From Pantoea cypripedii (GTDB taxonomy: Bacteria > Pseudomonadota > Gammaproteobacteria > Enterobacterales > Enterobacteriaceae), in NCBI RefSeq assembly GCF_002095535.1, contig NZ_MLJI01000002.1, forward strand, positions 753,786-817,785: a stretch of 64,000 nt of DNA, given 5' to 3'. Within the stretch, counting starts at the first letter, position 1. Each line of letters begins with the position of its first letter. A program made the translations under genes and the position numbers. This document shows, piece by piece, positions 1 through 9,974 of this stretch. The notes beneath the pieces were generated by a model, which was not told the origin of the DNA, did no database searches, and worked only from the letters and a program-made list of their open reading frames with translations.

Positions 1-610
<610 letters not shown>

Positions 611-656
611 GCGTTGAATCATAATCACGGGTAATTTCTCCGCGCAATGAAATTTG

Positions 657-670
657 CTAAACCGATTTAG
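657..670. promoter_or_regulatory. ScrR/LacI-type operator O2 (scrY side)
   Basis: CTAAACCGATTTAG, one base away from the perfect palindrome found 60 bp downstream. The 60-bp centre-to-centre spacing puts the two sites on nearly the same helix face, which would allow cooperative or looped binding. It lies in the scrK-scrY gap, so scrY probably has its own repressible promoter. Confidence 0.7.
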
Positions 671-716
671 TGATTGTGAGATGGCTCGCAAAACGCAGCG
701 TTAACCGGGCCAGAAA

Positions 717-1643
717 TTAGCTGAGTTGCTCCTCAAGCTGGTGGAAATAAGGCAGGGCGGTCATGGCACCTTTGGCGGTGGTCGCCAGCGCGCCACAGAT
801 CTGTGCACTGGCAAGGCGGGCCGCCAGCTGAGGTTCGTTTTCCGGCAGGCCATGCTGCGCCAGTCCCCACAATAATCCCGCGACAAAGGCATCGCCCGCA
901 CCGGTGGTGTCCACGCTGATCACGGGTAAGGTCGGATAATGGCAGGTCTGGCCGTTATGGCAGGCTTTGACTCCCGCCTTGCCCTGCGTCACCAGCAGCA
1001 GTTTTATATCGAATTGCTCGGCCAGTTGCCGCATGCTGGCATCGATATCTGCTGAACCGGTGGCAAATGCCAGCTCCTCTTCGGAAAGTTTCACCACATC
1101 TGCTAGCTGCAACGCCTGGTTCAGGCAGTGGAGCAGGTCGGCGGCATCCGGCCATAAATCGTGACGAATATTCGGGTCGAAGCTGACAAAACCACCTGCC
1201 GCCTGAACGCATTGCATCGCGGTGAATGTGGTGGCGCGTGAAGGCTCCGCCGCCAGCGCGATGGAGCAGCAGTGCAGCCATTCTCCGGCCTGGAATTCAG
1301 GTAAATCATCGGGCTCAATAAACAGATCGGCGCTCGGGCGCACCATAAAGGTAAATGAACGCTCACCGTCTTCATCCAGTGCGACCACCACCGTCGAGGT
1401 GCGATGGGCAGGATCGGCGGTCATAAAGTGCGTATCCACCTGTTCGTCGGCTAGCGTCCGGCACATAAAATGGCCAAAAGGGTCATCACCGACGCGACCA
1501 ATAAATCCGCTGTTCCCCTGAAGCCGGGCAATCCCTACCGCAACATTGGCTGGCGCGCCACCGGGGCACTGCATCAGGCGTCCCGGCCCTTCCGGTAACA
1601 GATCTACAACGGCGTCTCCCAAACACCAGACTCGTGCTGCCAT
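717..1643 (-). CDS. scrK: Fructokinase ScrK (PfkB family)
   Basis: A 308-residue cytoplasmic sugar kinase that phosphorylates the fructose released when sucrose-6-phosphate is hydrolysed. The PfkB fold is recognisable: an N-terminal GGAPANVAVG substrate-binding segment and the C-terminal DTTGAGDAFVAG motif carrying the catalytic Asp and anion hole. The length is normal for bacterial fructokinases. The ATG at 1643 follows a GGAG site at good spacing. A 167-bp gap with two operators separates it from scrY, and a third operator lies 37 bp upstream of its own start. I judge it intact; sugar specificity is inferred from the scr context. Confidence 0.9.
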   Translation of the reverse strand: MAARVWCLGDAVVDLLPEGPGRLMQCPGGAPANVAVGIARLQGNSGFIGRVGDDPFGHFMCRTLADEQVDTHFMTADPAHRTSTVVVALDEDGERSFTFMVRPSADLFIEPDDLPEFQAGEWLHCCSIALAAEPSRATTFTAMQCVQAAGGFVSFDPNIRHDLWPDAADLLHCLNQALQLADVVKLSEEELAFATGSADIDASMRQLAEQFDIKLLLVTQGKAGVKACHNGQTCHYPTLPVISVDTTGAGDAFVAGLLWGLAQHGLPENEPQLAARLASAQICGALATTAKGAMTALPYFHQLEEQLS

Positions 1644-1679
1644 GTCATCATCTCCAAAAGTAATTTTGTAGAAAATTAA

Positions 1680-1693
1680 CTAAACCGGTTTAG
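1680..1693. promoter_or_regulatory. ScrR/LacI-type operator upstream of scrK
   Basis: A third copy of CTAAACCGGTTTAG, identical to the scrY-proximal site and placed just upstream of scrK, where it would overlap or abut the scrK promoter. A weak CRP-like half site (AGCGAtctgcaTCACA, 1758-1773) lies about 75 bp further upstream and fits catabolite control, but only one half matches well. Confidence 0.78.
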
Positions 1694-1788
1694 CAAGGCA
1701 ATCGAAATTTGTCTGATATGGGTGTTGTGGAGTGGAAGTGAGTTCGTGTTGTGTGAGAGCGATCTGCATCACACAGCCATAAATGTGC

Positions 1789-2826
1789 TCAGTATTTACG
1801 GTGTGCTTTCGCAATAACCCCGTGTATTTGCTTATCTTGCTGGATCACGATGTACATCACCTTTTTTTTGAGAAGAGAAGATACGTGGGTGATATTAAGC
1901 GTGGGAGGGCATCGGAGAGCATTCAGCTTGAGTGATGAAAAATTTATAACGTCACTAAATGTATACTCCCGAAGGGAGATCAGCAATTCACCGTTATTAC
2001 GTAGTGAGTATAGAAAATCAGCTATATGTTGTTTTTCAATAACGGCTACAAGGTCATCCTGATTCAAACAGACAATAAATCGTCTGGAGAAATCGATATC
2101 AATATTATCCTCAGGCGACACCTGAATAAAATTGTTGTCGCTGGTCGTTTTATAACTTACGGTGTCATTGGCATTTAGGTGAGGACGGGTACGCAGACTG
2201 GAGTTTACAGTAGAAAAATGTTTGACCCATACTGACATCTCTGGAGAAATCCATTGCAGTGTCTCTAAAATAACTTTATGCAACTCACTGAGATCAAGTT
2301 TATGGATCGGCTCGTGATGGGCGATTCGGTTGCGGAAGTTGTTGAGTAGTTTGACTCTTTTCTGAAATTCTTTTCTTGTGATATTTTGAGAAGGAAGGAG
2401 TTTTACCATCAGATTTTGCCAGATATCGCGGTCATATTCGGGACGAAAAAGATTAGACCAAAAGTCAAATGATAGGGTTGATACTACATCCTCAACATCA
2501 TGAGTATTGGCCCGATCAATTCCCATATCCAGCACGTTTCGACTCTCAGAAGAAAGTATACTTCTAAAGTATTTGTCGTGGCACCAGTTGTCGCTAAATT
2601 GCTTTCTGAAAACGCTGTGAATACGGTTTCTTAAGGTGACTTCAAGCACATGGAGGGGGTAAAGAAATGATTTTGCCATTCTGGCGTTATATAAGTACAA
2701 CGCAAATGCGAACTCTTTTTTGAAGCCCGCATTAATCAGGTAGGGCTTGAATCTTTTGTCAGAAAGGTTTGCCACCAATTCATTAGTAGTTTGCTCATAG
2801 TAATAAGGAACTTGACTTTCGGCCAT
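1789..2826 (-). CDS. Abi-family (HEPN-like) protein with a C-terminal extension
   Basis: A 345-residue protein resembling Abi_2/AbiD-type abortive-infection proteins. Residues ~1-220 are helical and contain RNRIAHHEP (165-173), a match to the R-x4-6-H HEPN ribonuclease motif, with the typical 'LEVTLRNRIH' segment near residue 61. Residues ~235-345 form an extra mixed alpha/beta part with short VMYIVI-like strands, perhaps a CBS-like or sensing domain, which I cannot assign. The gene is AT-richer than scrK and hypF, stands alone between two housekeeping-type loci and has no antitoxin-like neighbour. This suggests an acquired phage-defence gene acting by RNA cleavage; the function is inference. 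Confidence 0.65.
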   Translation of the reverse strand: MAESQVPYYYEQTTNELVANLSDKRFKPYLINAGFKKEFAFALYLYNARMAKSFLYPLHVLEVTLRNRIHSVFRKQFSDNWCHDKYFRSILSSESRNVLDMGIDRANTHDVEDVVSTLSFDFWSNLFRPEYDRDIWQNLMVKLLPSQNITRKEFQKRVKLLNNFRNRIAHHEPIHKLDLSELHKVILETLQWISPEMSVWVKHFSTVNSSLRTRPHLNANDTVSYKTTSDNNFIQVSPEDNIDIDFSRRFIVCLNQDDLVAVIEKQHIADFLYSLRNNGELLISLREYTFSDVINFSSLKLNALRCPPTLNITHVSSLLKKKVMYIVIQQDKQIHGVIAKAHRKY

Positions 2827-2906
2827 AGCTATTTAAAATCCTTTTCAGAGCAGTTGGACCGGCCCCTCTGGAGTTAATCCACGCGCCACCAACAATCTAC
2901 CCAGAG

Positions 2907-2945
2907 CCCCGAGACAGACGTAAGTCCCTCTCGGGGTTTCGCTTT
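2907..2945 (+). terminator. Hairpin, possible terminator
   Basis: Stem CCCCGAGA (2907-2914) pairs with TCTCGGGG (2929-2936) around a 14-nt loop, then TTTCGCTTTTATA. It reads as a plus-strand terminator although no plus-strand gene ends here, so it may be a remnant of a lost neighbour or part of an inserted segment. Confidence 0.45.
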
Positions 2946-3274
2946 TATAGCGTTTTACAACGCACTTAACCTCGCCATTCTAGCCTGATACCAACGGTTA
3001 AAGGAATACACAGAATCTTTGTTTCAGTACCTGAGATTTCACCGGTTTTCTTCCCCACATGTATGCAACCTGTTGAATTGACCTGACAGAATAACCGGAG
3101 ACAGCTTTTTGCCAGGGTAAGCCAGGAAATCGAAGCGGTCAGTAAATAACCGCCTCTTTCCCGGCCCCGTCGTGGCGCAGCCTGACAGGATTTATCCACA
3201 GGGTTTTGGGCGGGATATGCACCCTGAATGTGGACAACATAAACCGGTGCCGCTGATCTACTGGGTCGAAAAAA
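2946..3274. other. Non-coding gap with two inverted DnaA-box-like sites
   Basis: No gene I can support. A 77-codon minus-strand frame (2966-3199) has no recognisable features. At 3192-3200 there is a perfect DnaA-box consensus, TTATCCACA. At 3229-3237 there is TGTGGACAA, a one-mismatch box in the opposite orientation, 28 bp away. Two boxes are too few for an origin; they could be chance or a small DnaA-binding site. Confidence 0.3.
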
Positions 3275-4288
3275 TTACAAAAAATCATACCCTTTCCAGC
3301 GATAGTTCAGCATTGACATTACCCAGCTGATGACAAACAGCCCCACTACGACAAAACCCGCATTGCCGAGATTATCGTTAAGCGCGCTGACCCAATCCCA
3401 CACCCCCCCCTGCATCCCGAATTTATCCGCCAGCAGACCCAGCGCCTCCAGTCCGCCAATAAATAACGCGGCAATCACGGAGGTGCCGGTAATGGTCATG
3501 TTGTAGTAAAGCTTGCGCTGGGGTTTATTGAATGCCCAGCCGTAAGCGCTGACCATCAGGATATTATCGAGGGTATCCACCAGCATCATGCCGCTGGCAA
3601 ACAGCACCGGAAAAACCATAATCGACCAGATTGAGATACCGGAAGAGGCGCTGGCGACAGAGATACCCAGCACGCCAATCTCGGTGGCGGTATCAAAACC
3701 TAAGCCAAACAAAAAGCCCACCAGATACATATGCCAGCTTTTATTCACCATCTTAAAGGCGGAATTGAACAACCAACTCATCATGCCGCCACCGGCCATG
3801 TCGAGGGTATCGGCGGTGAGCACTTCACCGCGTTTCCACTGGCGGAAATTGCGCCATACGCTCTTCAAAATCACCAGATTCAGCAGCGCCATCGCCAGTA
3901 AAAAACAGGCGGACACAGCAGTGCCGATCACCCCACCGACCTCATGGAACCAGCTCATACGATGCTGGAAGGCAGTGGCCGTCGCGGCAATCGCCAGCGA
4001 CGCGAGGATAACGATGCTGGAATGGCCGAGAGAGAACCAGGCACCAATACCAATCGAACGCTTTCCCTGCTGCATCATCTTACGGGTGACGTTATCAATT
4101 GCAGCGATATGGTCCGCATCGACGGCGTGGCGCAGGCCATAGCACCATGCCAGCAGGCTGGCGGCGACCAGCGCCGGGCTGTGACGGAAAATCCCCAGCG
4201 CCCATGCCCAGGCGGCAAAATTGACGGTGACCAGCAGCGCCAGCAAGACGCCTGCGCGTGAGGTCGTAGCGGATTCAGGTAAATACAT
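3275..4288 (-). CDS. Nickel/cobalt permease, NiCoT (HoxN/HupN/NixA) family
   Basis: A 337-residue inner-membrane protein with about eight hydrophobic segments. It carries both family signatures: the metal-binding RHAVDADH motif in an early helix and LGFDTATEIG further on. It should import Ni2+ for the [NiFe] hydrogenase assembled by the neighbouring genes. The coding region starts just after hypF on the same strand. Of two consecutive ATGs (4291 and 4288) the second is better spaced from AAGGAT. E. coli uses the NikABCDE ABC importer instead, so a dedicated NiCoT inside the formate hydrogenlyase locus is notable. Nickel over cobalt is inferred from context. Confidence 0.9.
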   Translation of the reverse strand: MYLPESATTSRAGVLLALLVTVNFAAWAWALGIFRHSPALVAASLLAWCYGLRHAVDADHIAAIDNVTRKMMQQGKRSIGIGAWFSLGHSSIVILASLAIAATATAFQHRMSWFHEVGGVIGTAVSACFLLAMALLNLVILKSVWRNFRQWKRGEVLTADTLDMAGGGMMSWLFNSAFKMVNKSWHMYLVGFLFGLGFDTATEIGVLGISVASASSGISIWSIMVFPVLFASGMMLVDTLDNILMVSAYGWAFNKPQRKLYYNMTITGTSVIAALFIGGLEALGLLADKFGMQGGVWDWVSALNDNLGNAGFVVVGLFVISWVMSMLNYRWKGYDFL

Positions 4289-4292
4289 CATT

Positions 4293-6566
4293 CTATCCTT
4301 GTGGGTTTGTCAGCAGATGGGCAGCGGCGATCAATGCCTGGCCGAACGAAAGAGCAGCGTCACCGGCAGGTAACTGTTGCGGGAAGAAAACCTGAAAATC
4401 AGCGAGGTAGAACGCCAGGCGGGCACGCATCAGCCGGTTGTGCATCACGCCGCCACAGCAGACGAGGGTGGTAATGCCCTGTAACCGGGCATGATGGCGC
4501 GCAAGGTCCGCCAGCCCCCGAGCCAGTGCATCATGAAATGCCCATGCCCGCTCCGGGCCGCTACTCTGCCAGCCCAGCCACTGCCGCCAGAAAGTGGCCA
4601 TATCAGGTTGACCATTTACCAGAGGTAAGGTGACAGGATGCTGGCAGGGGCCATGATCGAGCGCCAGCGTTTCCAGCAGGCACGCTGCTTCCCCTTCGTA
4701 ACTTTGCTGCAAGGGGGCGCAGCCCAGCGCCGCCGCCACGGCATCAAACAGGCGGCCGCAGGAAGAGGCGAGCGGGGCATTGATGCTGCGCTGGATCGCC
4801 TTCGCCAGCGGTTGCCAGTTCTGCTGACGCACCACAGTGGTTTCAGGGTAGCGCTGCCAGTCCGGCACAAAGGCTTCGCACTGCGCCAGCAGGTTACGCC
4901 ATGGCTGGTGGGCCGCCAGATCGCCTCCTGGCAGCGCGACGGGCGGCAGGCCGCCGAGATGCTGACAATCACGATAATCCACCCGCAGGCATTCACCGCC
5001 CCAGAATTGGCCGTTCGCGCCATAGCCAATGCCGTCCAGCGCCAGCGCGATGACGTTGCCGCCTGTCAGCGGCCAGTGATGTTCGGCCATGCAGGCGGCA
5101 GCGTGGGCGTGGTGATGCAGAACTTCGGTCAGCGGCAACGTCATTTCCCGTCCCAGCCGTGAACTGTGCCAGGCCGGATGGGCATCGATAACCACTCGCT
5201 GCGGTTCAAAGTGGTAGATTTCACACATCAGCTTTAATGCGCGTCGCCACTGTGCTTCACTGCCATTTTGCGTCAGATCGCCGAGGTACTGACTCAGCAC
5301 TGCCTGCTCACCGCGTGCCAGGCAGAAGGTGTTCTTAAGGTCGCCGCCGAGAGCCAGAATGGGCGGCAGATTGTCGAAGCCGGGCGGCAGGGCGAGGGCA
5401 TCCGGGACAAACCCCCTGGCGCGGCGCAACATCTCACCGCTGGCGCGCATCACGGAATCATCCATGCGTTGCAGGATGGCGCGATTATGCAGCAGCCAGC
5501 CATCAGCAATGTCCGCCAGTTCCACCAGCGCCTGCTGATTATCAATGGCGGGTGGCAGGCCATTAAGATTACCGGAGGTCATGACCAGCGGGCCGCCAAA
5601 ATCCTGTAGCAGCAGATGTTGCAGAGGGTTGGCCGGTAGCATTACGCCGATTTCATTGCGTCCTGGCGCGATGGCAGCGCTTAACCCGGTGACGGCAGTC
5701 TGCTCCACCAGCACAATTGGTGCCGCGGCTGAGGTAAGATGCAACAACGCCTCAGCGGGTAATCCCGCAGTATCTGCGACCATCACCGCAAACGGTTTTG
5801 ACGGCCTGCACTTGCGCAGCCGCAATCGCTGGACCGCAGCGTGATTGCGCGCATCCACTGCCAGATGAAAACCGCCCAATCCTTTCACCGCCACGATGTT
5901 TCCTGCTCGCAGCGCAGCAACCGCCTGTTGCAGCGCGTTTTCCCCCTTAAGGTATTGATCAGCGCTGTGCCAGAAAATCTGCGGACCACAATCCGCGCAG
6001 GCCACCGGCTGGGCATGGAAGCGCCGGTCCATCGGGTTGTGGTATTCATCGTGGCAGGTCGGGCATAGCGGAAACGCCGCCATCACGGTAGCAGGCCGGT
6101 CATAAGGCATCGCGCGAATGATGGTGAAGCGCGGGCCACAGTGGGTACAGTTGATAAACGGATAACGGTAGCGGCGATCGTCCGGGTCATTCAGTTCGCG
6201 CAGGCACGCAGGGCAGGTAGCCGCATCCGGGGCGATCTGAGTCTCCATCGCGCTGATGTCACTGTGGCGAATGGTGAATCCTTGCGGCGGCGTGGTCCAG
6301 CGCATCGCCTGTTGTTCCACGCGATCAATGCGTGCCAGCGGAGGGCAATGCAGATGGAGCGCGGTGAGAAAGGCGTCGGAGTGACGGGTCAGGCGCACCA
6401 GTACCCCGGCACCGTCGTTGCAGACATCACCGCTCAGTTGTAGCCGCTGTGCCAGCTGCCAGACATAAGGGCGGAAACCCACCCCCTGAACTTTGCCGCG
6501 AATGCGCAGTGCCACGCCGTAATCAGATCCCTCAGACGAGGGATCTTTCGTCGGCAGGAGACGCAT
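4293..6566 (-). CDS. hypF: Hydrogenase maturation carbamoyltransferase HypF
   Basis: A 757-residue maturation protein that turns carbamoyl phosphate into the thiocarbamate on HypE, the source of the active-site cyanide ligands. Domains in order: an acylphosphatase-like domain ([12 protein letters not shown], residues ~24-36); two zinc-finger units with CPAC/CTHC and CPTC/CADC pairs (~110-185); a YrdC-like domain (~200-390); and a Kae1-like carbamoyltransferase domain with [13 protein letters not shown] metal ligands (~480-750). Length is as in E. coli. Its ATG overlaps the fdhF stop by one base (TAATG), so translation is probably coupled and both belong to the hydN transcript. Confidence 0.96.
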   Translation of the reverse strand: MRLLPTKDPSSEGSDYGVALRIRGKVQGVGFRPYVWQLAQRLQLSGDVCNDGAGVLVRLTRHSDAFLTALHLHCPPLARIDRVEQQAMRWTTPPQGFTIRHSDISAMETQIAPDAATCPACLRELNDPDDRRYRYPFINCTHCGPRFTIIRAMPYDRPATVMAAFPLCPTCHDEYHNPMDRRFHAQPVACADCGPQIFWHSADQYLKGENALQQAVAALRAGNIVAVKGLGGFHLAVDARNHAAVQRLRLRKCRPSKPFAVMVADTAGLPAEALLHLTSAAAPIVLVEQTAVTGLSAAIAPGRNEIGVMLPANPLQHLLLQDFGGPLVMTSGNLNGLPPAIDNQQALVELADIADGWLLHNRAILQRMDDSVMRASGEMLRRARGFVPDALALPPGFDNLPPILALGGDLKNTFCLARGEQAVLSQYLGDLTQNGSEAQWRRALKLMCEIYHFEPQRVVIDAHPAWHSSRLGREMTLPLTEVLHHHAHAAACMAEHHWPLTGGNVIALALDGIGYGANGQFWGGECLRVDYRDCQHLGGLPPVALPGGDLAAHQPWRNLLAQCEAFVPDWQRYPETTVVRQQNWQPLAKAIQRSINAPLASSCGRLFDAVAAALGCAPLQQSYEGEAACLLETLALDHGPCQHPVTLPLVNGQPDMATFWRQWLGWQSSGPERAWAFHDALARGLADLARHHARLQGITTLVCCGGVMHNRLMRARLAFYLADFQVFFPQQLPAGDAALSFGQALIAAAHLLTNPQG

Positions 6567-8716
6567 TACGCCTCTGCCGCTTCACGCAGTCGCGCTTTCA
6601 TCTCATTGTAGGTGGTCTGGGCATACATTTCGGCCCAGGCCTGATCCTCAATGGCGCTGACATTGACCGCGCAATACTTGGTTTCCGGTGTTTTGGAAAT
6701 GGGGTCGAGATTATCCTGAGTCAGCTCATTACAGGCCCCAATCCACCACTGATACGTCATATACACCGAGCCCTGATTGATACGTTCATTAACGTCGGCA
6801 CGGCTGATCACCTTACCGCGCCGTGAACTGACCCATACCAGCTGACGGTCTTCGATACCCAGCGCGGCGGCATCGACTGGATTGATTTGCATAAAGCCCG
6901 GTTCATCCGCCAGCGTCTGCAAGGCGGCGCAGTTGCCGGTCATGGAGCGACAGGAGTAGTGGCCCACTTCACGTACCGTACAGAGTACCAGCGGATACTC
7001 CTCATCCGGCACTTCCGCTGGTGCGCGCCATTCGGCAGCGAACAGCTGGCCTTTACCGCTTGGGGTATCGAACTTGCTGTCTTTATACAGATAAGGCGTG
7101 CCGGGATGGTCCAGGGTAGGACACGGCCACTGTACATGTCCCATATCACCCATTTTTTCGTAGGTCACGCCGTAGAACAACGGGCACAGTTCGCGCAGCT
7201 CATTCCAGATCTGTTCGTTGTTGTCGTAGTGCATCGGGTAGCCCATCTCGGTGGCGATCAGGCTGATGATTTCCCAGTCACGTTTGACGTTGTATTGCGG
7301 TTCGATAGCTTTTTCAAAACGCTGGAAGCCGCGGTCAGCACAGGTAAATACCCCGCCGTGCTCGCCCCAGGAGGTGGCGGGCAGCAGTACGTCAGCCACT
7401 TCGGCGGTTTTGGTCATAAAGATGTCCTGCACCACCACAAAGTCGAGCGCCTCAAAGCCCTGACGTACCAGACCTAAATCCGCCTCGGTCTGGAGCGGAT
7501 CTTCCCCCATGATGTAGTAGGCTTTGACCTTACCTTCCAGTGCCAGATGGGGTACTTCGGTAATACGCACACCCACTTTGTCATCCATCACCGCCGGATC
7601 GATGCCCCAGGCGTGGGCGAATTTGGCACGGATATCGGCATCGACCACATCCTGGTAACCGGGGAATTGGTTGGGCAGTACGCCCATATCACAGGCACCC
7701 TGCACGTTGTTCTGTCCGCGCACCGGACCCACGCCGACGTTTTCCCGGCCAAGGTTGCCGGTCAGTAACGCCAGGCTGGACAGGCCTTTCACCACATCCA
7801 CCGCCTGGCCGAATTGTGTAACCCCCATGCCCCACATAATGGTGGCAGAAGGTGCCGCAGCGAAGGTGCGCATCGCCTGGCGCACTTGTTGGGCCGGGAT
7901 GCCAGTGAGATGTTCGACGTCTTCCGGCGCGTAGCCTTTCACCATTTCACGATAGGCTTCCAGTCCTTCCGCGTGTTTTGCCACGTATTCTTTGTCGTAG
8001 AGTTGTTCTTCCAGCAACACATGGCCGAAGGCATTCACCAGCGCCATATTGCAGCCGTTTTTAATTTGCAGATGCTGATCGGCAATACGCGCGGTTTCGA
8101 TACGGCGTGGGTCGCAGACGATGATTTTGGCCCCGTTGCCTTTGGCTTTAATCACACGACGCGCCACGATCGGATGCGAGTCAGCGCAGTTGTAGCCGAC
8201 GATCAGCAGGCATTTGGAGTTTTCGATATCGCCGATGGAGTTGCTCATCGCCCCGTTACCCAGCGTGACCTGTAATCCGGCGACGGAAGGGCCGTGACAG
8301 ACGCGGGCGCAGCAGTCGACGTTATTGGTATTGATCACTGCGCGGGCAAACTTCTGCATCACGAAATTGGTTTCGTTACCGGTGCCGCGTGAAGAACCGG
8401 TGGTCATAATGGCGCGCGGTCCGAACTGCTGTTTAATGGCTTTAAGACGTTTTGCCGTGTAGCTGATCGCCTCTTCCCAGCTCACCGGCTGGAGTTTGCC
8501 GCCTTTTTCATAGCGGATCATCGGCTGGGTCAGCCGTGGGGTAAGTAATTTGGTGTCGTTAAGAAAATCCCAGCCGTAATAGCCTTTCAGGCACAGTTCG
8601 TTCTGGTTAGTTGTGCCATCAGCGGCTTCGGCGCGCAGAATTTTATTATTTTCGACGACCAATTTCAGTTTGCAGCCTGCACCGCAGTAGGGGCAGACGG
8701 TAGTAATTTTTTTCAT
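6566..8716 (-). CDS. fdhF: Formate dehydrogenase H, selenium-free (Cys140) form
   Basis: A 716-residue molybdopterin enzyme that oxidises formate to CO2 and feeds electrons to the hyc hydrogenase. The N-terminal CPYCGAGC..C segment binds one [4Fe-4S] cluster, and [15 protein letters not shown] is the conserved cofactor/substrate loop. At residue 140, in [16 protein letters not shown], the codon is TGT (8297-8299) for cysteine; E. coli FdhF has selenocysteine (TGA) here. The frame is therefore read by ordinary translation. The ATG at 8716 ([10 protein letters not shown]) matches the E. coli start; a longer in-frame start at 8854 would overlap hydN and is rejected. Gene order is hydN-fdhF-hypF. 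Confidence 0.96.
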   Translation of the reverse strand: MKKITTVCPYCGAGCKLKLVVENNKILRAEAADGTTNQNELCLKGYYGWDFLNDTKLLTPRLTQPMIRYEKGGKLQPVSWEEAISYTAKRLKAIKQQFGPRAIMTTGSSRGTGNETNFVMQKFARAVINTNNVDCCARVCHGPSVAGLQVTLGNGAMSNSIGDIENSKCLLIVGYNCADSHPIVARRVIKAKGNGAKIIVCDPRRIETARIADQHLQIKNGCNMALVNAFGHVLLEEQLYDKEYVAKHAEGLEAYREMVKGYAPEDVEHLTGIPAQQVRQAMRTFAAAPSATIMWGMGVTQFGQAVDVVKGLSSLALLTGNLGRENVGVGPVRGQNNVQGACDMGVLPNQFPGYQDVVDADIRAKFAHAWGIDPAVMDDKVGVRITEVPHLALEGKVKAYYIMGEDPLQTEADLGLVRQGFEALDFVVVQDIFMTKTAEVADVLLPATSWGEHGGVFTCADRGFQRFEKAIEPQYNVKRDWEIISLIATEMGYPMHYDNNEQIWNELRELCPLFYGVTYEKMGDMGHVQWPCPTLDHPGTPYLYKDSKFDTPSGKGQLFAAEWRAPAEVPDEEYPLVLCTVREVGHYSCRSMTGNCAALQTLADEPGFMQINPVDAAALGIEDRQLVWVSSRRGKVISRADVNERINQGSVYMTYQWWIGACNELTQDNLDPISKTPETKYCAVNVSAIEDQAWAEMYAQTTYNEMKARLREAAEA

Positions 8717-8730
8717 CAGCAGCAGGCCTG

Positions 8731-9279
8731 TTAAAAGTTGAAAGACAGAGATGAAGCATCCAGCGCCGCACGACGGCGTTTTTCGGCACTCATCTGTTCG
8801 AGCCTGTTGCGATCGACGCACAGGATGGCATTGGTCGGACAGGCTTCCATACACGCCGGGCCGGATTCACGGTGGTAGCAAAGGTCACATTTGTTGGCCT
8901 CGGCTTTCTCCGCCATCACGTTCAGTCCGGCACCGCTGTTACGAATTACCGGGCGGACGACGACCTCCATCGCACCGTAGGGACAGGCGACGACACAGGT
9001 TTTGCAGCCAATGCAGCGTTCCTGCATGACGTGGACAAAACCCTGATCGCGGCTGATCGCACCGTTCGGGCAGGCGTTGGCGCACGGGGCGTCTTCGCAT
9101 TGACGGCACATGGTAGCGGTTGAGATATTCACGCCTTTAATGACGTGAATGCGCGGCAGAAAGGTTTGCGGGGTGAGCGCGGAACAGTCCTGGTTTTCCT
9201 GATGGGACACGACACAGGCCACCTCGCACGTACGGCAGCCAATACACTTGCCTGAATCGGCAATGATGAAACGGTTCAT
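8731..9279 (-). CDS. hydN: HydN, four-cluster ferredoxin-like electron carrier
   Basis: A 182-residue iron-sulfur protein closely resembling E. coli HydN, needed for formate dehydrogenase H activity. Four cysteine groups (CIGCRTCEVAC, CRQCEDAPCANAC, CIGCKTCVVAC, CDLC..CMEAC) predict four [4Fe-4S] clusters of the HycB/NrfC type. The chosen ATG at 9279 gives MNRFIIADS, the family N terminus; an upstream start would add five residues. It is the first gene of the hydN-fdhF-hypF-nickel permease unit, with only 14 bp to fdhF. The tail SSLSFNF is a few residues longer than in E. coli. Confidence 0.95.
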   Translation of the reverse strand: MNRFIIADSGKCIGCRTCEVACVVSHQENQDCSALTPQTFLPRIHVIKGVNISTATMCRQCEDAPCANACPNGAISRDQGFVHVMQERCIGCKTCVVACPYGAMEVVVRPVIRNSGAGLNVMAEKAEANKCDLCYHRESGPACMEACPTNAILCVDRNRLEQMSAEKRRRAALDASSLSFNF

Positions 9280-9320
9280 CAAAAACTCCTGCATTCAACT
9301 TGTTGTTGCGAAGGAGCTAT

Positions 9321-9335
9321 TCATAAACCGTGCCA
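9321..9335 (-). promoter_or_regulatory. Sigma-54 promoter of the hydN operon (imperfect -12)
   Basis: On the minus strand TGGCACGGTTTATGA gives a perfect -24 element (TGGCACG). The -12 element is weak: GA where GC is expected at the right spacing. It lies about 45 bp upstream of hydN. E. coli hydN is transcribed from an FhlA/sigma-54 promoter, so the position supports the call. Confidence 0.6.
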
Positions 9336-9384
9336 GGTTTTTAGTGGTTAAAAATCAGATAGTTATTTTTTCTGGGGTGAAAAA

Positions 9385-9433
9385 TGACGGTGACATTGAC
9401 ACTTTTGACGATGACATTGGTGGCGAGATGACA
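9385..9433. promoter_or_regulatory. Candidate FhlA upstream site of hydN
   Basis: A cluster of TGACGG, TGACAT, TGACGA (9406-9411) and TGACAT elements 50-100 bp upstream of the -24/-12 promoter. TGACGA/TCGTCA recurs at the other two FhlA-type control points of this locus (16794-16809 and 17439-17444), suggesting enhancer sites for FhlA. Confidence 0.45.
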
Positions 9434-9457
9434 TCTGGATGCGTAGAGGTGTGAACC

Positions 9458-9484
9458 CTGGCGCGACCAGATAAGCCGCGCCAG
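9458..9484 (-). terminator. Hairpin after hycI, probable end of the hyc transcript
   Basis: CTGGCGCG and CGCGCCAG form a perfect 8-bp GC-rich stem with an 11-nt loop, 13 bp past the hycI stop. There is no clear T run on the minus strand, so it could be a stabilising 3' hairpin rather than a strong intrinsic terminator. Confidence 0.5.
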
Positions 9485-9497
9485 TCTGCATTTGAAA

Positions 9498-9974
9498 CTA
9501 ATAAGAAAAATCACTCTCTTCCAGCGCCATAAACCCGCCATTCCCTTCCCAGTCTGCCAGCCTCTGGTACACCTCAGCCACGGCGTTTTTTACCGCCTCG
9601 GTCATGGGATAACTGAAGCCAACAATATCCGGCTGGATGCCGATAAACACCACCTCACCGACATCCTCCTTCAACTGGTCGATAAGGAAGTTAAGCGGCA
9701 TATTATGGGTGGTCATCATAAACATTTCGGCGATATCGTCCGGGTCGATCACCCGGATTGCGCCGGGTGGCAGCAGCATATCGGTGGCATCGACAATCAA
9801 CAGCAGGTCGGGGCGCAATGCGCGGATGGCAACTACGTCGTTTTCCGGCGCGCTGCCACCGTCAATCACGGTCCAGTCACCGCATGGTGCGATGCGACAT
9901 TTTTCCGCCAGTAGCGGGCCTGCGCCATCGTCGCCCATCATATTGTTGCCAACGCAAAGTAAAACCTTAGTCAT
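9498..9974 (-). CDS. hycI: Hydrogenase 3 maturation endopeptidase HycI
   Basis: A 158-residue protease that cuts the C-terminal tail from HycE once nickel is in place. The family's GNNMMGDDGAGPLLA segment near the N terminus (Asp in GDDGAG) and the DATDM and MTTHNMPL metal-binding regions are present. Length agrees with the E. coli enzyme. Its start overlaps hycH by 8 bp. It is the last gene of the hyc unit, and its substrate tail is intact on HycE. Confidence 0.96.
   Translation of the reverse strand: MTKVLLCVGNNMMGDDGAGPLLAEKCRIAPCGDWTVIDGGSAPENDVVAIRALRPDLLLIVDATDMLLPPGAIRVIDPDDIAEMFMMTTHNMPLNFLIDQLKEDVGEVVFIGIQPDIVGFSYPMTEAVKNAVAEVYQRLADWEGNGGFMALEESDFSY

Noticed and set aside
1758..1773. 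Full CRP site upstream of scrK
   Set aside because: Only one half (TCACA) matches; kept as a weak remark rather than a feature.
2966..3199. 77-codon minus-strand frame
   Set aside because: No ribosome site, no recognisable motif, and it lies in a gap with DnaA-box-like sequence. Most likely chance.
3588..4142. 184-codon plus-strand frame
   Set aside because: A shadow frame inside the nickel permease gene on the other strand; no independent evidence.
8717..8854. Longer N-terminal extension of FdhF (46 extra residues)
   Set aside because: It runs through the end of hydN in another frame. [15 protein letters not shown] at 8716 is the known N terminus.
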